From Plantactinospora mayteni (lineage in GTDB: Bacteria; Actinomycetota; Actinomycetes; Mycobacteriales; Micromonosporaceae): a stretch of 64,000 nucleotides of DNA. This document shows positions 7,436 to 16,426 of this stretch, piece after piece. The stretch lies in contig NZ_BONX01000004.1 of NCBI RefSeq assembly GCF_016862935.1, forward strand, positions 62,001 through 126,000, in the 5' to 3' direction. The notes below the pieces were generated by a model that saw only the letters and a program-made list of their open reading frames with translations, had not been told where the DNA came from and did no database searches. The first letter of the stretch is position 1. Each line of letters begins with the position of its first letter. A program made the position numbers and the translations under genes.

Positions 7436-9841
7436 TCAGCGGGCCCGGCAGGAGGCGAGTGCTCCGACCACGCCGACGCCCGGCTTGCGCAGCGGCAGTC
7501 TGGTCGACGCTCCCGGGCACCGGGGCACCGTCAGGTCGTAGACGCCCCGGCCGAAGGTGGCGGCGGTCAGTTGCCGGGTCGACTCGTGGTAGCGCAGGTA
7601 CATCACGGCCGCCTGCGGCAGGTTCGTGCCCAACGCTGCCCACTCCCCGCCGTTCCAGGCCGAGAGGTAGACCCCGACGTCGGTACCGACCACGAGCAGT
7701 CCGTCGGAGGTCGGGATGACCGAGTTCACCGGCGCGTCCGGCAGGCCCCGGCCGATGTCCGTCCAGGTACGACCGCCGTCCTGGGTCAGCATGACGTGCG
7801 GGCGGTCGCTGCCGGAGCGGAACCCGGAGAAGGTCGCGTACGCGATGTTCTTGTCCTTCGGGTGCACCGCGACCCGGGTGACCCAGGTGCCGGGGAGTTC
7901 CGCCGGGTCGACCTGCTGCCAGTTCTGCCCGAGGTCGTCGGTCCACCAGAGCCGGCCGTCGTCGGTGCCGACGTAGAGCTTGCTGCCGTCGGTCGGCGCC
8001 GCCGCGATCGTGGTGATGGTGCCCCACGGGTACCCGTTCGGGTCGTTCGGGCCGCCGCCGGTCAGGTCCGGGCTGATCGCCGTCCAGGTACGACCGTTGT
8101 CGGTGGACCGGTTGACGATGTTGCCGGCGTAGTACATGACGTTGGGGTCGCTCGGGTCGAACTGGAGCGGCGTCTGCCAGTTGCGCCGCTGCGAGACGGT
8201 CTGGTTGGTGCCGATGGTCTGTCGTGGGGTGCCGCCGCTGTTCTCCGAGCGGTAGCAGGAGCCGTACTGGCTGCACCCGAAGACGATGTTCGACGCCTCG
8301 GGGTGGATGACCACCTGGAGCCCGTCGCCGCAGCCGATCGCGTCCCACGGGCCGCCCACCCCGTTGTAGCCCCGGTTGCAGCCGTTGTCCTGCGCCCCGG
8401 CCACCTTCAGCGCCGGATCGGTCTCGGCGACGTCGACCGTGTAGAACTGCGTGTACGGCTCGTACGTCGCCTTGGTCCAGCTGCCCACACCGTTGACGTC
8501 GGAGCGGTACATTCCGCCGTCGTTGCCGAGGTAGGCCCGGTCCGGGACCTTCGGATCCCAGCGCATCACGTGCTGGTCGGCGTGCACCCCGCTGACCGAG
8601 GCGAAGGTCTGCGCCCCGTCGGTCGAGCGCACCAGGTTCACTCCGGCCAGGAAGACGTGCTCGGCGTCCTCCGGGTCCACCCAGAGCTTGCCGAACCACC
8701 AACTGAAGGTGGACTGCGACGCCTGGTTGGCGGTGACCGGGGTCTGGGTCCAGGTGTCGCCGCCGTCGTCGGAGCGGTAGAACGCCCGGAACGGACCGAG
8801 CGCGGTGCCGACGTACGCGTAGAGCCGGTCCGGGTCGCTCGGCGCGAGCGCCAGGCCCCAGCGGCCCTGGTCGGCGTCGGTCGGCAGCCCGTTCGTCATC
8901 CGCTGCCAGGTGCGACCGCCGTTGTCGGAGCGCCACAGACTGGAGCCCGGCCCGCCGTACGTCCGCTGGTGCGGCTCCCGCAGGTGGTCCCAGAGGGCGG
9001 CGTAGACCCGGTTCGGGTTGGTCGGGTCGACGAGTACCTCGGTCGCCCCGGTGGTGTTGTTCGGCGGGGTGAGCACCCGGCGCCAACTGTCGCCGCCGTT
9101 CTCGGAGAGGTAGACGCCCCGCTCACCGCCCGGCCTGAACAGGTTGCCGGCGGCGGCGGCGAAGATCCGCCGCTCGTTGCGCGGGTCGATGGCGAACCGG
9201 GCGATGGCGTGGCTGTCCTTCAGCCCCACCCGCTGCCACGTCCTGCCCCGGTTGGCCGACCGGTAGACCCCGTCGCCGCCGAAGGTGATCGAGCCACCGC
9301 CCGGCTGTGCCTCACCGGTGCCGGCGAAGAGTACTCCGCTGCGGGTCATCGCGACCGCGCCCATGCTCTGCACCCAGTTCCCGGGCCAGACGGACTCGTA
9401 GGTCATCCCGGCGTCGCTGGACCTCCAGATCCCGCCGGAGGCGGCGGCGACGAAGATCTGGTCGTCGACCTTCGGGTCTATCGCGATGTCGACGACCCGG
9501 CCGCCGATGTTGGTCGGGCCGAAGAAGCCCCACCTCTGCCGGGCCAGATCCTGGTAGGCGCCCCGGCTGCGCGCGGCGATCCCGTCCGCCTCGCCCCGGG
9601 CCTTGACGTACTTGGCGGCGGAGAGTTCCCGGCTGCCGTCGCTGAGCCGCTGCGAGGTCATCCACTCGGCGGGCAGCTCCATCGGGCCGGTCGGCATGCT
9701 TGTCGCCAGCGAGCGCTGGTCGGCGGGGTGCGGGGCCAGCGAGGCCGTCGACGACGAGGAGGCGAGGGCGCCGGCGGCGAGCAGTACCAGGGTGGCTGTC
9801 AATGCGGTGCCGCGGCGAGGGAGGCGGGGTGTGGCCTTCAT
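7436..9841 (-). CDS. Secreted BNR-repeat (sialidase/sortilin-like) beta-propeller protein, 801 aa
   Basis: A signal peptide covers about residues 1-34. The mature part contains at least six Asp-box strands of the form S-x-D-x-G-x-T-W (YRSANRGRTW, LSENGGDSW, WRSDNGGRTW, YRSDDGGDTW, STDNGRTW, TQDGGRTW) that mark BNR/VPS10-type propellers. The sialidase arginine triad and FRIP motif are not evident, so enzymatic activity is uncertain; binding to glycans or proteins outside the cell is equally possible. I chose the ATG at 9841 because AGGAGAG lies close upstream. A 6-bp-arm palindrome upstream may control it. Confidence 0.88.
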   Translation of the reverse strand: MKATPRLPRRGTALTATLVLLAAGALASSSSTASLAPHPADQRSLATSMPTGPMELPAEWMTSQRLSDGSRELSAAKYVKARGEADGIAARSRGAYQDLARQRWGFFGPTNIGGRVVDIAIDPKVDDQIFVAAASGGIWRSSDAGMTYESVWPGNWVQSMGAVAMTRSGVLFAGTGEAQPGGGSITFGGDGVYRSANRGRTWQRVGLKDSHAIARFAIDPRNERRIFAAAAGNLFRPGGERGVYLSENGGDSWRRVLTPPNNTTGATEVLVDPTNPNRVYAALWDHLREPHQRTYGGPGSSLWRSDNGGRTWQRMTNGLPTDADQGRWGLALAPSDPDRLYAYVGTALGPFRAFYRSDDGGDTWTQTPVTANQASQSTFSWWFGKLWVDPEDAEHVFLAGVNLVRSTDGAQTFASVSGVHADQHVMRWDPKVPDRAYLGNDGGMYRSDVNGVGSWTKATYEPYTQFYTVDVAETDPALKVAGAQDNGCNRGYNGVGGPWDAIGCGDGLQVVIHPEASNIVFGCSQYGSCYRSENSGGTPRQTIGTNQTVSQRRNWQTPLQFDPSDPNVMYYAGNIVNRSTDNGRTWTAISPDLTGGGPNDPNGYPWGTITTIAAAPTDGSKLYVGTDDGRLWWTDDLGQNWQQVDPAELPGTWVTRVAVHPKDKNIAYATFSGFRSGSDRPHVMLTQDGGRTWTDIGRGLPDAPVNSVIPTSDGLLVVGTDVGVYLSAWNGGEWAALGTNLPQAAVMYLRYHESTRQLTAATFGRGVYDLTVPRCPGASTRLPLRKPGVGVVGALASCRAR

Positions 9842-9905
9842 GCGGTCTCTCTCCTGTCCACACGGGAGTGCGATCCGAATCCGGTCGGTGTGCGGCCAGG
9901 CTAGA

Positions 9906-9921
9906 TTGATCACCCGATCAA
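9906..9921. promoter_or_regulatory. Palindrome upstream of the BNR protein gene
   Basis: TTGATC at 9906-9911 and GATCAA at 9916-9921 are perfect arms around ACCC. The site is 65-80 bp before the start of the BNR gene, where a promoter or operator is expected. The binding protein is unknown. Confidence 0.45.
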
Positions 9922-9975
9922 GGTCAATGCGGCGCTGTCCCAATTCGACCTCCGGGTCAACCCGCGGCCCAGGTG

Positions 9976-10482
9976 CTATCCGCCGCCACCGCTGCGGAAC
10001 CCCGGCAGGCCCGCGTCGTCGGAGTCGGGACCGACCACGGCGGTCAGCGCGGTACCGTCGGCGCAGAGCGCGGTGGCCCGCAGGTACGTCCGGCGGTCCT
10101 GGGCCCGGAGCAGCACCTCTGACTCGAAGACCTCGTCCTCGACGCTGAGCAGCTCGATGTCCGTCCGCTGCTGGTAGTGCGCGCGTACGTCCAGCGGCGT
10201 CAGCCGGATCGTCGCCTCCACAGTGGTCAACACCCCCTGCACGGCCGTACTCGTCACCCGGGCGCCCGGTGGCAGCACCAGACCGGCGACCTCGGCGAGG
10301 ACCTCGGTGCCCTCGTCCATCGGCACCCGGTCACAGCTCGGCAGGTTTGCCAGCAGCGCCTGGTTCCGGTCCTGGGCCGCCGGCTCGCCCGCACCGCCAC
10401 TGCCGCCACCCCCACAGCCGGCGAGCCCCGCTCCGGCGAGCCCGAGTACGGCGACGGCGACCGCGAGCACCCGGGATCTCAT
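9976..10482 (-). CDS. Small lipoprotein, 168 aa
   Basis: A lipobox LAGC ends at C23 after a hydrophobic signal, so the protein should be lipid-anchored outside the membrane. A Gly-rich linker follows, then a compact domain with two cysteines (SCDRV and ALCADG) that could form a disulfide. I do not recognise a named domain. It starts 18 bp after the end of the permease gene 10501-11379 on the same strand, so it is probably the last gene of the sugar ABC operon, perhaps an accessory component (inference). Confidence 0.8.
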   Translation of the reverse strand: MRSRVLAVAVAVLGLAGAGLAGCGGGGSGGAGEPAAQDRNQALLANLPSCDRVPMDEGTEVLAEVAGLVLPPGARVTSTAVQGVLTTVEATIRLTPLDVRAHYQQRTDIELLSVEDEVFESEVLLRAQDRRTYLRATALCADGTALTAVVGPDSDDAGLPGFRSGGGG

Positions 10483-10500
10483 CGGTGCAGGATGCCACGA

Positions 10501-11379
10501 TCAGCGCAGCACCCGCCAGCGTCGTACCGCGAGCAACTGCACGGTGATGACGGCCGCGCTGATCACCATCAGGACGATCGTCAGCAGGGCACCGTAGGCG
10601 AACCCGGAGAACTCGAAGGCGTGGTCGAAGATGTAGACCGGCAGGTACTGGGTGGCGTTCGCCGGTCGCCCGTCGGTGAGCACGTACGCCGGCACGAAGT
10701 TGACCTGGAGGGTGAGGATGGTGTCCCGGACCGCCAGCAGCACCAGTACCGGGGCGAGCAGCGGCAGGGTGAGCCGGCGCAGTTGGCCGAACGGGCCGCA
10801 GCCCTCCAGGGCCGCCGCCTCGTAGAGCCGACCGTCGAGCAGGCGGCGGGCGGCGAGGACGACGAGGAAGCCCTCCCCGATCGGGAAGAGCAGCATCAGC
10901 ACCACCCCGACCCGGGCGGTGGTCGGCTCGGCCAGCCAGGTGTAGCCGGGGTGCCCGACCAGGCCGAGCAGCTGGTTGAGCGGCCCGTAGAGCGGGTTGA
11001 GCACCCAGAGGAAGAGCACCGCCAGCGCCACGTCGGGGATCACCGTCGGCAGGTAGACGGCGACCCGGAACCACCGGCCGCCCGGCCGGGGCGCGGCGAG
11101 CAGCAGGCCGAGCCCGACCGCCGCGAGCAGCCGCAGCGGCACCGAGACCGCCACGTGGAACAGCGACGCCTCCAGGCTGTCCAGGAAGAAGTCGTCGGCG
11201 ACGAGCCGGCGCAGGTTGGCCAGCCCGGTGAACCGGGGGTCGCGGGTCAGCCCGGTGTGGTCGGTGAAGGCGTACCCGAGGTTGAGCAACGCCGGCAGCG
11301 CGATCAGCAGCAGCACGGCGACGCCGTACGGGGCGAGGAACATCCACGGCGTGAGCGGGCGCCGGGAGCGACTACTCAT
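10501..11379 (-). CDS. Sugar ABC transporter permease, MalF-like (CUT1), 292 aa
   Basis: Six hydrophobic membrane segments are visible, starting with TPWMFLAPYGVAVLLLIALP. The cytoplasmic EAA loop that docks on the ATPase reads YEAAALEGCGPFGQLRRLTLP, about 80 residues before the C-terminal segments as expected. It lies 26 bp after the ATPase gene in one minus-strand operon with a binding protein and a second permease. The substrate is probably a sugar or oligosaccharide; which one is not shown by the sequence. Confidence 0.92.
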   Translation of the reverse strand: MSSRSRRPLTPWMFLAPYGVAVLLLIALPALLNLGYAFTDHTGLTRDPRFTGLANLRRLVADDFFLDSLEASLFHVAVSVPLRLLAAVGLGLLLAAPRPGGRWFRVAVYLPTVIPDVALAVLFLWVLNPLYGPLNQLLGLVGHPGYTWLAEPTTARVGVVLMLLFPIGEGFLVVLAARRLLDGRLYEAAALEGCGPFGQLRRLTLPLLAPVLVLLAVRDTILTLQVNFVPAYVLTDGRPANATQYLPVYIFDHAFEFSGFAYGALLTIVLMVISAAVITVQLLAVRRWRVLR

Positions 11380-11405
11380 CGACGCGACCTGCCCGTCGGG
11401 GACGC

Positions 11406-12443
11406 CTACTCATCGACGCCCTCGGCTCGCCGCCGCCGCTGGCCGGTCTCGGTGTCGAAGCGGTGCAGCCGGTGCGGGTCGGGGCGCAGCCGCAGTCCGG
11501 CACCGGCCCGCAGCCCGTGCCGGGGGCCGGTCCGGACCGCCAGCCGGGTGCCGTCCGGGCAGCGGGTGAGCAGGATCGCCTCGCTGCCCAGCGCCTCCAC
11601 CGCCTCGACCGTCGCCTCGATCGGTCCGTCGGGGTCGAGGGCGAGGTCTTCCGGGCGTACCCCGAGGGTCAGCCCGGGGGCCTCGCCGAGCACCCCGCCG
11701 CCGGGCACCAGGTTCATCGGCGGGCTGCCGAGGAACCCGGCCACCACCAGGTCGGCCGGCTCGTCGTAGACCTGCTGCGGCGGGCCGACCTGGCGGACCC
11801 GGCCGGCGTCCAGCACCGCCAGCCGGTCGCCGAGGGTCATCGCCTCGGCCTGGTCGTGCGTGACGTGCACCATCGTGGTACCGAGATCGCGGTGCACGGC
11901 GAGCAGGTCGGCCCGGGTGGCGAACCGGAGCTGCGCGTCCAGGCTGGCCAGCGGCTCGTCCAGCAGATAGACGGTCGGCTCCCGAACCAGGGCGCGGGCC
12001 AACGCCACCCGCTGGCGCTGCCCGCCGGACATCTGGTCCGGATACCGGTCCAGCAGGTCGGCGATGCCGAGCCGCTCGGCGGCGGCCCGGGCCCGCCGGT
12101 CCGCCTCGGCCCTCGGCACCCGGCGGACCCGCAACCCGAAGAGCAGATTCCCGCGTACGGTCAGGTGCGGATAGAGCGCGTAGTCCTGGAAGACCATCGC
12201 GACCGCCCGCCGGTGCGGGGGCACCTGCGCCACGTCGGTGCCGTCGACGAGGATCCGACCGGAGTCCGGCCGGTCCAGCCCGGCGACCAGTCGCAGGATC
12301 GTCGACTTGCCCGAGCCGGAGGGCCCGACCAGGGTCAGCAGCTCGCCGGCCCGTACCTCCAGGTCGACGTCGTGCAGCGCGGTCACCGACCCGTACGCCT
12401 TGGTCAGCGTCTCCAGCCGGATCGCGCCCGGGTGGGCACTCAC
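11406..12443 (-). CDS. Sugar ABC transporter ATP-binding protein, MalK/UgpC-like, 345 aa
   Basis: Walker A GPSGSGKST at 40-48, signature MSGGQ at 138-142 and Walker B YLLDEP at 159-164 are all present, followed by the switch histidine in VTHDQAEAM. A C-terminal beta-rich regulatory (OB/TOBE) domain with GVRPEDL is typical of MalK-type subunits. The start GTG overlaps the binding-protein stop (GTGA). Actinomycete CUT1 operons often lack an ATPase and share one MsiK-type subunit, so its presence inside this operon is notable. It could also power the ATPase-less transporter at 35-38 kb (inference). Confidence 0.93.
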   Translation of the reverse strand: MSAHPGAIRLETLTKAYGSVTALHDVDLEVRAGELLTLVGPSGSGKSTILRLVAGLDRPDSGRILVDGTDVAQVPPHRRAVAMVFQDYALYPHLTVRGNLLFGLRVRRVPRAEADRRARAAAERLGIADLLDRYPDQMSGGQRQRVALARALVREPTVYLLDEPLASLDAQLRFATRADLLAVHRDLGTTMVHVTHDQAEAMTLGDRLAVLDAGRVRQVGPPQQVYDEPADLVVAGFLGSPPMNLVPGGGVLGEAPGLTLGVRPEDLALDPDGPIEATVEAVEALGSEAILLTRCPDGTRLAVRTGPRHGLRAGAGLRLRPDPHRLHRFDTETGQRRRRAEGVDE

Positions 12444-13738
12444 CGGGGCGGGTCCCGGAACAGCGGCCGGATCTTCTCCTCCAGTTGGCGCAGCCCCTGC
12501 TCGCGGCCGACCCGGCCGTAGAACACCTCCTCCAGCAGGGCATCCGTCTCGCGCTCCACCCGCGACCAGCTCGCGGTGCGCGGGGTGGCCCGCAGGTGCG
12601 GCTCGGCGTCGAGATAGACCTGCGACGAGCGCGGCGGCAGGTTCGGCTTGAGGAACTCGTCGGAGCGGGCGACGTCGAGCCGGGACGGCACCGTACGCCC
12701 CGACGCGGCCAGGATCCGCTGCCCCTCGACACCCATCGCGAACTCGATGAACCGCCACGCACCACGATGGTCGGGCCGCCCCGCGCTCATGCAGTACGCG
12801 TCGCTGTGCAGGATCGACGCCGGTACGCCGCCCGGCGCGACCGGCAGCGCCGCCACGTCCCACTCGAAGTCCTTGACGGTACGCAGCGTCGGGACCGCGA
12901 CCCGGCTGTTCAGGTACATGCCGAGGGTGCCGCGCAGGAACCGCGCCTCGCTCGACTCGCTCTGCTCCTCGGCGTCCGGCGGCACCACGTGGTGCACCAG
13001 TTGCAGGTCGAGGAACCAGTCGACGGCCTTCCGGGTGTTCGGCGAACCGGTCAGGGTGAGCGTGCTGGGCCGGTTCGGGTCGTCGACCAGGTCACCGCCG
13101 TTGGACCAGACGAACGGCGCCAGCCGGGGCACGCTCGGCTCGACGCCCACGCCGTACCGGCCGTCCCGGGTGAGCGCCTTCGCGCTGGCGAGGAAGTCGT
13201 CCCAGGTCCAGCCGGCCTTTGGCGGTGTCAGGCCGGACGCGCGGAACAGGTCGGCGTTGTAGTAGACGACCAGCGAGGAGAGGTTCTGCGGCAGGCAGGT
13301 CAGGGTGCTGCCGTCGAACCGGAAGGCGTCCAGCGCCCGCTTGCTGAAGTCACCCTCGTCCAGCGCCTCGCTTGAGTCCAGATAGGACTGGGCGGGCTCG
13401 ATCGCGCCCTGCGCGGCGAACTGTCCGTACCGGCGGTAGTTCAGCAGGAAGACGTCGGGCGGGGCGCCGCCGGCGAACGCCGTGGTCAGCCGGGCCATCA
13501 GCTCGTCCTGGGTGGCCACCGGGGAGAGCGTGACGTCCACGTCCGGGCTGGCCTTCTCGAACGCCTCGACCATCGTCCGGTAGCCGGCGATCTCCTCGGC
13601 GTCCCCGAAGAGCACGACGGTGATCCCCGCGCTCTCCTCGGGGTCGTCCGCGCCGCAGCCGGCGAGCAGGCCGGCGACGAGCAGGCCGGCGGTCCAGCGC
13701 CGCCAGGACCGGGTCGAGCGCCGCCAGGACCGGGTCAT
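12440..13738 (-). CDS. Sugar ABC transporter substrate-binding lipoprotein, 432 aa
   Basis: The lipobox LLAGC ends at C28. The rest matches solute-binding family 1: GITVVLFGDAEEIAGYRTMVEAFEKASPDVDV at the start and the characteristic VWSNGGDLVDD and GMYLNSR segments. It captures a sugar outside the cell and hands it to the two permeases. The first 14 residues contain a tandem duplication of the basic stretch TRSWRR, caused by a 20-bp DNA duplication. Its start overlaps the stop of the upstream permease (ATGA) and its stop overlaps the ATPase start (GTGA). Confidence 0.93.
   Translation of the reverse strand: MTRSWRRSTRSWRRWTAGLLVAGLLAGCGADDPEESAGITVVLFGDAEEIAGYRTMVEAFEKASPDVDVTLSPVATQDELMARLTTAFAGGAPPDVFLLNYRRYGQFAAQGAIEPAQSYLDSSEALDEGDFSKRALDAFRFDGSTLTCLPQNLSSLVVYYNADLFRASGLTPPKAGWTWDDFLASAKALTRDGRYGVGVEPSVPRLAPFVWSNGGDLVDDPNRPSTLTLTGSPNTRKAVDWFLDLQLVHHVVPPDAEEQSESSEARFLRGTLGMYLNSRVAVPTLRTVKDFEWDVAALPVAPGGVPASILHSDAYCMSAGRPDHRGAWRFIEFAMGVEGQRILAASGRTVPSRLDVARSDEFLKPNLPPRSSQVYLDAEPHLRATPRTASWSRVERETDALLEEVFYGRVGREQGLRQLEEKIRPLFRDPPR
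13697..13736. repeat. 20-bp tandem duplication at the start of the binding-protein gene
   Basis: The 19-bp core GCGCCGCCAGGACCGGGTC occurs twice in a row (near 13698-13716 and 13718-13736). It doubles the basic N-region of the signal peptide without breaking the frame. Confidence 0.85.
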
Positions 13739-14676
13739 CTGCGTCCTCCAGATCTCAGTGCCGCCAACGGATCATCGTTCAGCAGGATCCGCTGGGCCAG
13801 CAGGAAGACCAGTACGCACGGCAGGGCCGCGACGACACAGCCGGCCATCAGCAGCGGCCAGTCGGTCGGGTTCAGCAGGCGCAGGAACTGCAACCCGAGC
13901 GCGTACGTGTAGCGGTCACCGCTGTGCAGGTAGAGCAGCGGATCGATGAAGTTGGCCCAGTGGTAGGTGAAGGCGAGTACCGCCACCGCCAGGGTGGTCG
14001 GGCGTACCTGGGGCAGCGCCACCCGACGCCACACCGAGAGCCAGCGGGCGCCCTCCAGCCGGGCCGCCTCCAACTGGCTCTCCGGTACGCCGCCGAAGCT
14101 CCACGCGTAGAGCAGCACCAGGAACGGGCTGACCGCGAGCAGGGCCGGCGCCAGCAGCGGTAGGTAGGTGTCGACCACCCCGAGCAGCCGGAACAGCTCG
14201 AACCGGGTCGCCCAGACGGCGGTGACCGGGACGAGCAGCACCACCAGCAGGCCGAGTACCACCCGGCGTCGGGCGACCGGGCCGAGCAGCCGGATCCCGA
14301 ACCCGGTCAGCGAGGCGGCCAGCACCGTCACCGGTACGGCGAGCGCCACGACCAGCGCCGAGTTCGCCAGATAGCGGAACAGCGGGATCAACTCGGGCAG
14401 CCGGGCGTACGCATCCAGCGTCGGCTCGGGCGGCAGGACCTCGAGGCTACGCGGCGGTGGGAGGCCGGCGGGGCGGAGCGAGCCGACCACCATGAACCAC
14501 AGTGGAGCGGCGAAGAGCGCCGCGACCAGGGTCGGCACCACATACCGGCCGATCGCCCGGGTCGCCCGGCCGGAAGTCGGGCGGCGTCGGGAACTCGACG
14601 CTGTTCCAGGAGAAGTTCCCTGCCCCGGAGAAGTGCCCGTTCCGGGAGAAGTGCCCGGCACGCCGCGAACCGTCAT
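13735..14676 (-). CDS. Sugar ABC transporter permease, MalG-like (CUT1), 313 aa
   Basis: First gene of the CUT1 operon. Six membrane segments are visible, starting at YVVPTLVAALFAAPLWFMVVG. The EAA loop reads LEAARLEGARWLSVWRRVALP. The N-terminus is unusual: a stretch of Gly/Thr/Ser/Pro repeats (units of TSPGTG type) encoded by three 18-bp DNA repeats, which forms a disordered cytoplasmic tail. The ATG at 14676 is one choice; a GTG at 14703 would add nine residues, and neither has a strong ribosome site. Confidence 0.88.
   Translation of the reverse strand: MTVRGVPGTSPGTGTSPGQGTSPGTASSSRRRPTSGRATRAIGRYVVPTLVAALFAAPLWFMVVGSLRPAGLPPPRSLEVLPPEPTLDAYARLPELIPLFRYLANSALVVALAVPVTVLAASLTGFGIRLLGPVARRRVVLGLLVVLLVPVTAVWATRFELFRLLGVVDTYLPLLAPALLAVSPFLVLLYAWSFGGVPESQLEAARLEGARWLSVWRRVALPQVRPTTLAVAVLAFTYHWANFIDPLLYLHSGDRYTYALGLQFLRLLNPTDWPLLMAGCVVAALPCVLVFLLAQRILLNDDPLAALRSGGRR
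14604..14657. repeat. Three 18-bp tandem repeats in the permease N-terminus
   Basis: Units at 14604-14621, 14622-14639 and 14640-14657 share the core GGAGAAGTKCCC. Each adds six residues to the permease tail. Length may vary between strains. Confidence 0.85.
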
Positions 14677-14745
14677 ACCGACCCGCGACCCGCCTCTCAG
14701 CACGCTTCGATGACCGATCCCGCCGCTCGGCGCCCATCCTACGCT

Positions 14746-14761
14746 GATGATCGATATCGTC
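14746..14761. promoter_or_regulatory. Imperfect palindrome upstream of the CUT1 operon
   Basis: GATGATCGATATCGTC has 6-bp arms with one mismatch around CGAT, about 70 bp before the first permease gene. It is relatively AT-rich for this genome and placed where an operator would be. Weak evidence only. Confidence 0.3.
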
Positions 14762-14960
14762 GTACAGCCTCGGTTTCGCCTGCCCGGCGACCAGCCCCGC
14801 CGGCGTGGACAGCGGCGGCCCCGGTGCCGGAGCGGACTGCGAGGATGCCGGTGGGCGTCGGCGGCCGTTCCGGTCCCGACCGGACGACGGCAGCGCGTCG
14901 GCCCGCCAGGCCGGCACCCGCCCGGCTGGTACCGCCTGACCCGGTGGTGCGGGGCGGTGG

Positions 14961-15524
14961 TCAGCGCCGACGGCGGACCCGGTTCTCCTGCTCGTGCAGT
15001 TCCTCGACCACCTGGCAGGCGTTCTGCATCGGGTCGAGCCGGTCCGCGTGGATCGCCACGCGTTGCAGGAGTTCCTTGAAGGCCGACTCGTCCCGGCCGA
15101 GTACCCGGAGGATCTCGGCTTCGGCGCTGGCCAGGGCGGCCTGCCGGTCCTGCCAGAGCGCCTGCCCGGCCTCGGTGGCGACCACCCGTCGGCTGCGCCG
15201 GTCGGCCGGGTCGGGTTGCCGGGAGACCAGACCGGCGGCCTCCAGGTCGTCGATCAGGTAGGTGAGGACGGTCCGGTCGATGCCGAGCTGGGCGGCCATC
15301 GCGCCCTGGTTGGTCGCCAGGTTCTGGCTCGCCGAGGCGACGACCTGGTAGCCGCGAGGGCCGCCCGGCACGTCCTTGACGATCTCCTCCGCCGCGCGGA
15401 GGTAGCGCCGCATGATCACCCCGAGCGCCCAGCCGAAGTCGTCCTTGAGCAACTCCGCCGCGCTCCGCCCGCCACCGTCCTCTGGACGGGCGGCGGATGG
15501 CGCGGGAGCAGCGGTGTCGGACAC
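14961..15524 (-). CDS. MarR-family transcriptional regulator, 187 aa
   Basis: The winged-helix core is visible: NQGAMAAQLGIDRTVLTYLIDDLEAAGLVSRQPDPADRRSRRVVATEAG, the usual MarR recognition helix and wing with the DRR signature. The gene is transcribed away from an FMN azoreductase gene, and MarR proteins often control a divergent oxidoreductase, so this enzyme is the likely target. The start is a GTG at 15524. A short acidic/Pro-rich N-terminal tail precedes the domain. Confidence 0.92.
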   Translation of the reverse strand: MSDTAAPAPSAARPEDGGGRSAAELLKDDFGWALGVIMRRYLRAAEEIVKDVPGGPRGYQVVASASQNLATNQGAMAAQLGIDRTVLTYLIDDLEAAGLVSRQPDPADRRSRRVVATEAGQALWQDRQAALASAEAEILRVLGRDESAFKELLQRVAIHADRLDPMQNACQVVEELHEQENRVRRRR

Positions 15525-15582
15525 GTGGCCAGCATACCCGTCTAGAAGATCATCGCCCTCGAGATGTTCTGTAACACCAAAG

Positions 15583-15598
15583 TATCAACTTCAAGATA
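15583..15598. promoter_or_regulatory. Candidate MarR operator
   Basis: The interval between the two divergent genes is unusually AT-rich and contains TATCAACTTCAAGATA, a dyad with TATC/GATA outer arms. It lies 60 bp from the regulator start and about 80 bp from the azoreductase start. The position fits joint control. Confidence 0.45.
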
Positions 15599-15679
15599 AT
15601 CTAAATCACAGTCCTGCTGTGAAGTCGCCGATCTGCGGCTAATTTGGTCGCCGTTGCAGAACTTTCTCGGAGGTAAGAA

Positions 15680-16339
15680 GTGAGCCTGTTCCGACTCGAC
15701 GCCAGCATCCGTGGCGAGCAGTCCGTCAGCCGTGCCGTCGCCGACACCGCCGAGGCGGCGTGGGTCCGTACCCACCCGTCCGGGCTGGTCGTCCGGCGCG
15801 ACCTGGCCGCCTCGCCGGTACCGGTCGACGCCTGGCCCGCTGCGGTCAGCGCCGGATTCGTCCCGGCCGACCAGCACACCGAGGCGCAGGTGCAGGCCGC
15901 CGCCCTCGCCGCGACCTACGCCGACGAACTGGTCGCGGCCGAGGCGTACCTGTTCGCCGTGCCGCTCTACAACTACGGCGTGTCGCAGCACGTCAAGTCC
16001 TGGTCCGACCTGCTGCTCACCGACCGGCGGCTGGCGCCGGGCCAGGAGTCGCCGCTGCGCGGCCGGCCGGCGGCGCTGATCGTCACCCGGGGCGGCGGCT
16101 ACGGTCCGGGTACGCCCCGGGATGGCTGGGACCATGCCACGCCGTACTACCGCCGCTTCTTCGGGGACATGCTCGGGCTGGACCTGCACGTCAGCGAGGT
16201 CGAGCTGACCCTGGCCGAGATCACCCCGGCAATGGAGCCACTCCGGGACCTGGCCCGGCAGAGCCTCGAAGCCGGCCACACCTCGGCCGGCAAGCACGGC
16301 GAGCTGCTGGCCCAGCACGCCCTCGGCAAGGCGGCCTGA
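15680..16339 (+). CDS. azoR: FMN-dependent NADH azoreductase / quinone reductase, 219 aa
   Basis: Flavodoxin-like fold of the AzoR family. It opens with LFRLDASIRGEQSVSR (phosphate-binding loop for FMN) and has PLYNYGVSQHVKSWSDLL, the strand-loop that cradles the flavin, and TRGGGYG. It reduces quinones or azo compounds with NAD(P)H in the cytoplasm. The GTG start at 15680 has a good ribosome site, GGAGG at 15669-15673. It is divergent from a MarR regulator, suggesting induction by electrophiles or phenolic compounds. Confidence 0.92.
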   Translation: MSLFRLDASIRGEQSVSRAVADTAEAAWVRTHPSGLVVRRDLAASPVPVDAWPAAVSAGFVPADQHTEAQVQAAALAATYADELVAAEAYLFAVPLYNYGVSQHVKSWSDLLLTDRRLAPGQESPLRGRPAALIVTRGGGYGPGTPRDGWDHATPYYRRFFGDMLGLDLHVSEVELTLAEITPAMEPLRDLARQSLEAGHTSAGKHGELLAQHALGKAA

Positions 16340-16426
16340 CCGGGCGCTCCGACCGGTACGCGTCCGGGGCGGCCCGCCGGCACGCCCCGTACGCGTCCGC
16401 CGGCCCGCTGCGTAGGCTTGCTGGTC

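Noticed and set aside
7208-9904. Very long plus-strand open frame opposite the BNR gene
   Set aside because: Antisense shadow: composition is Arg/Val/Gly-rich without domains, while the minus strand has signal peptide and BNR motifs.
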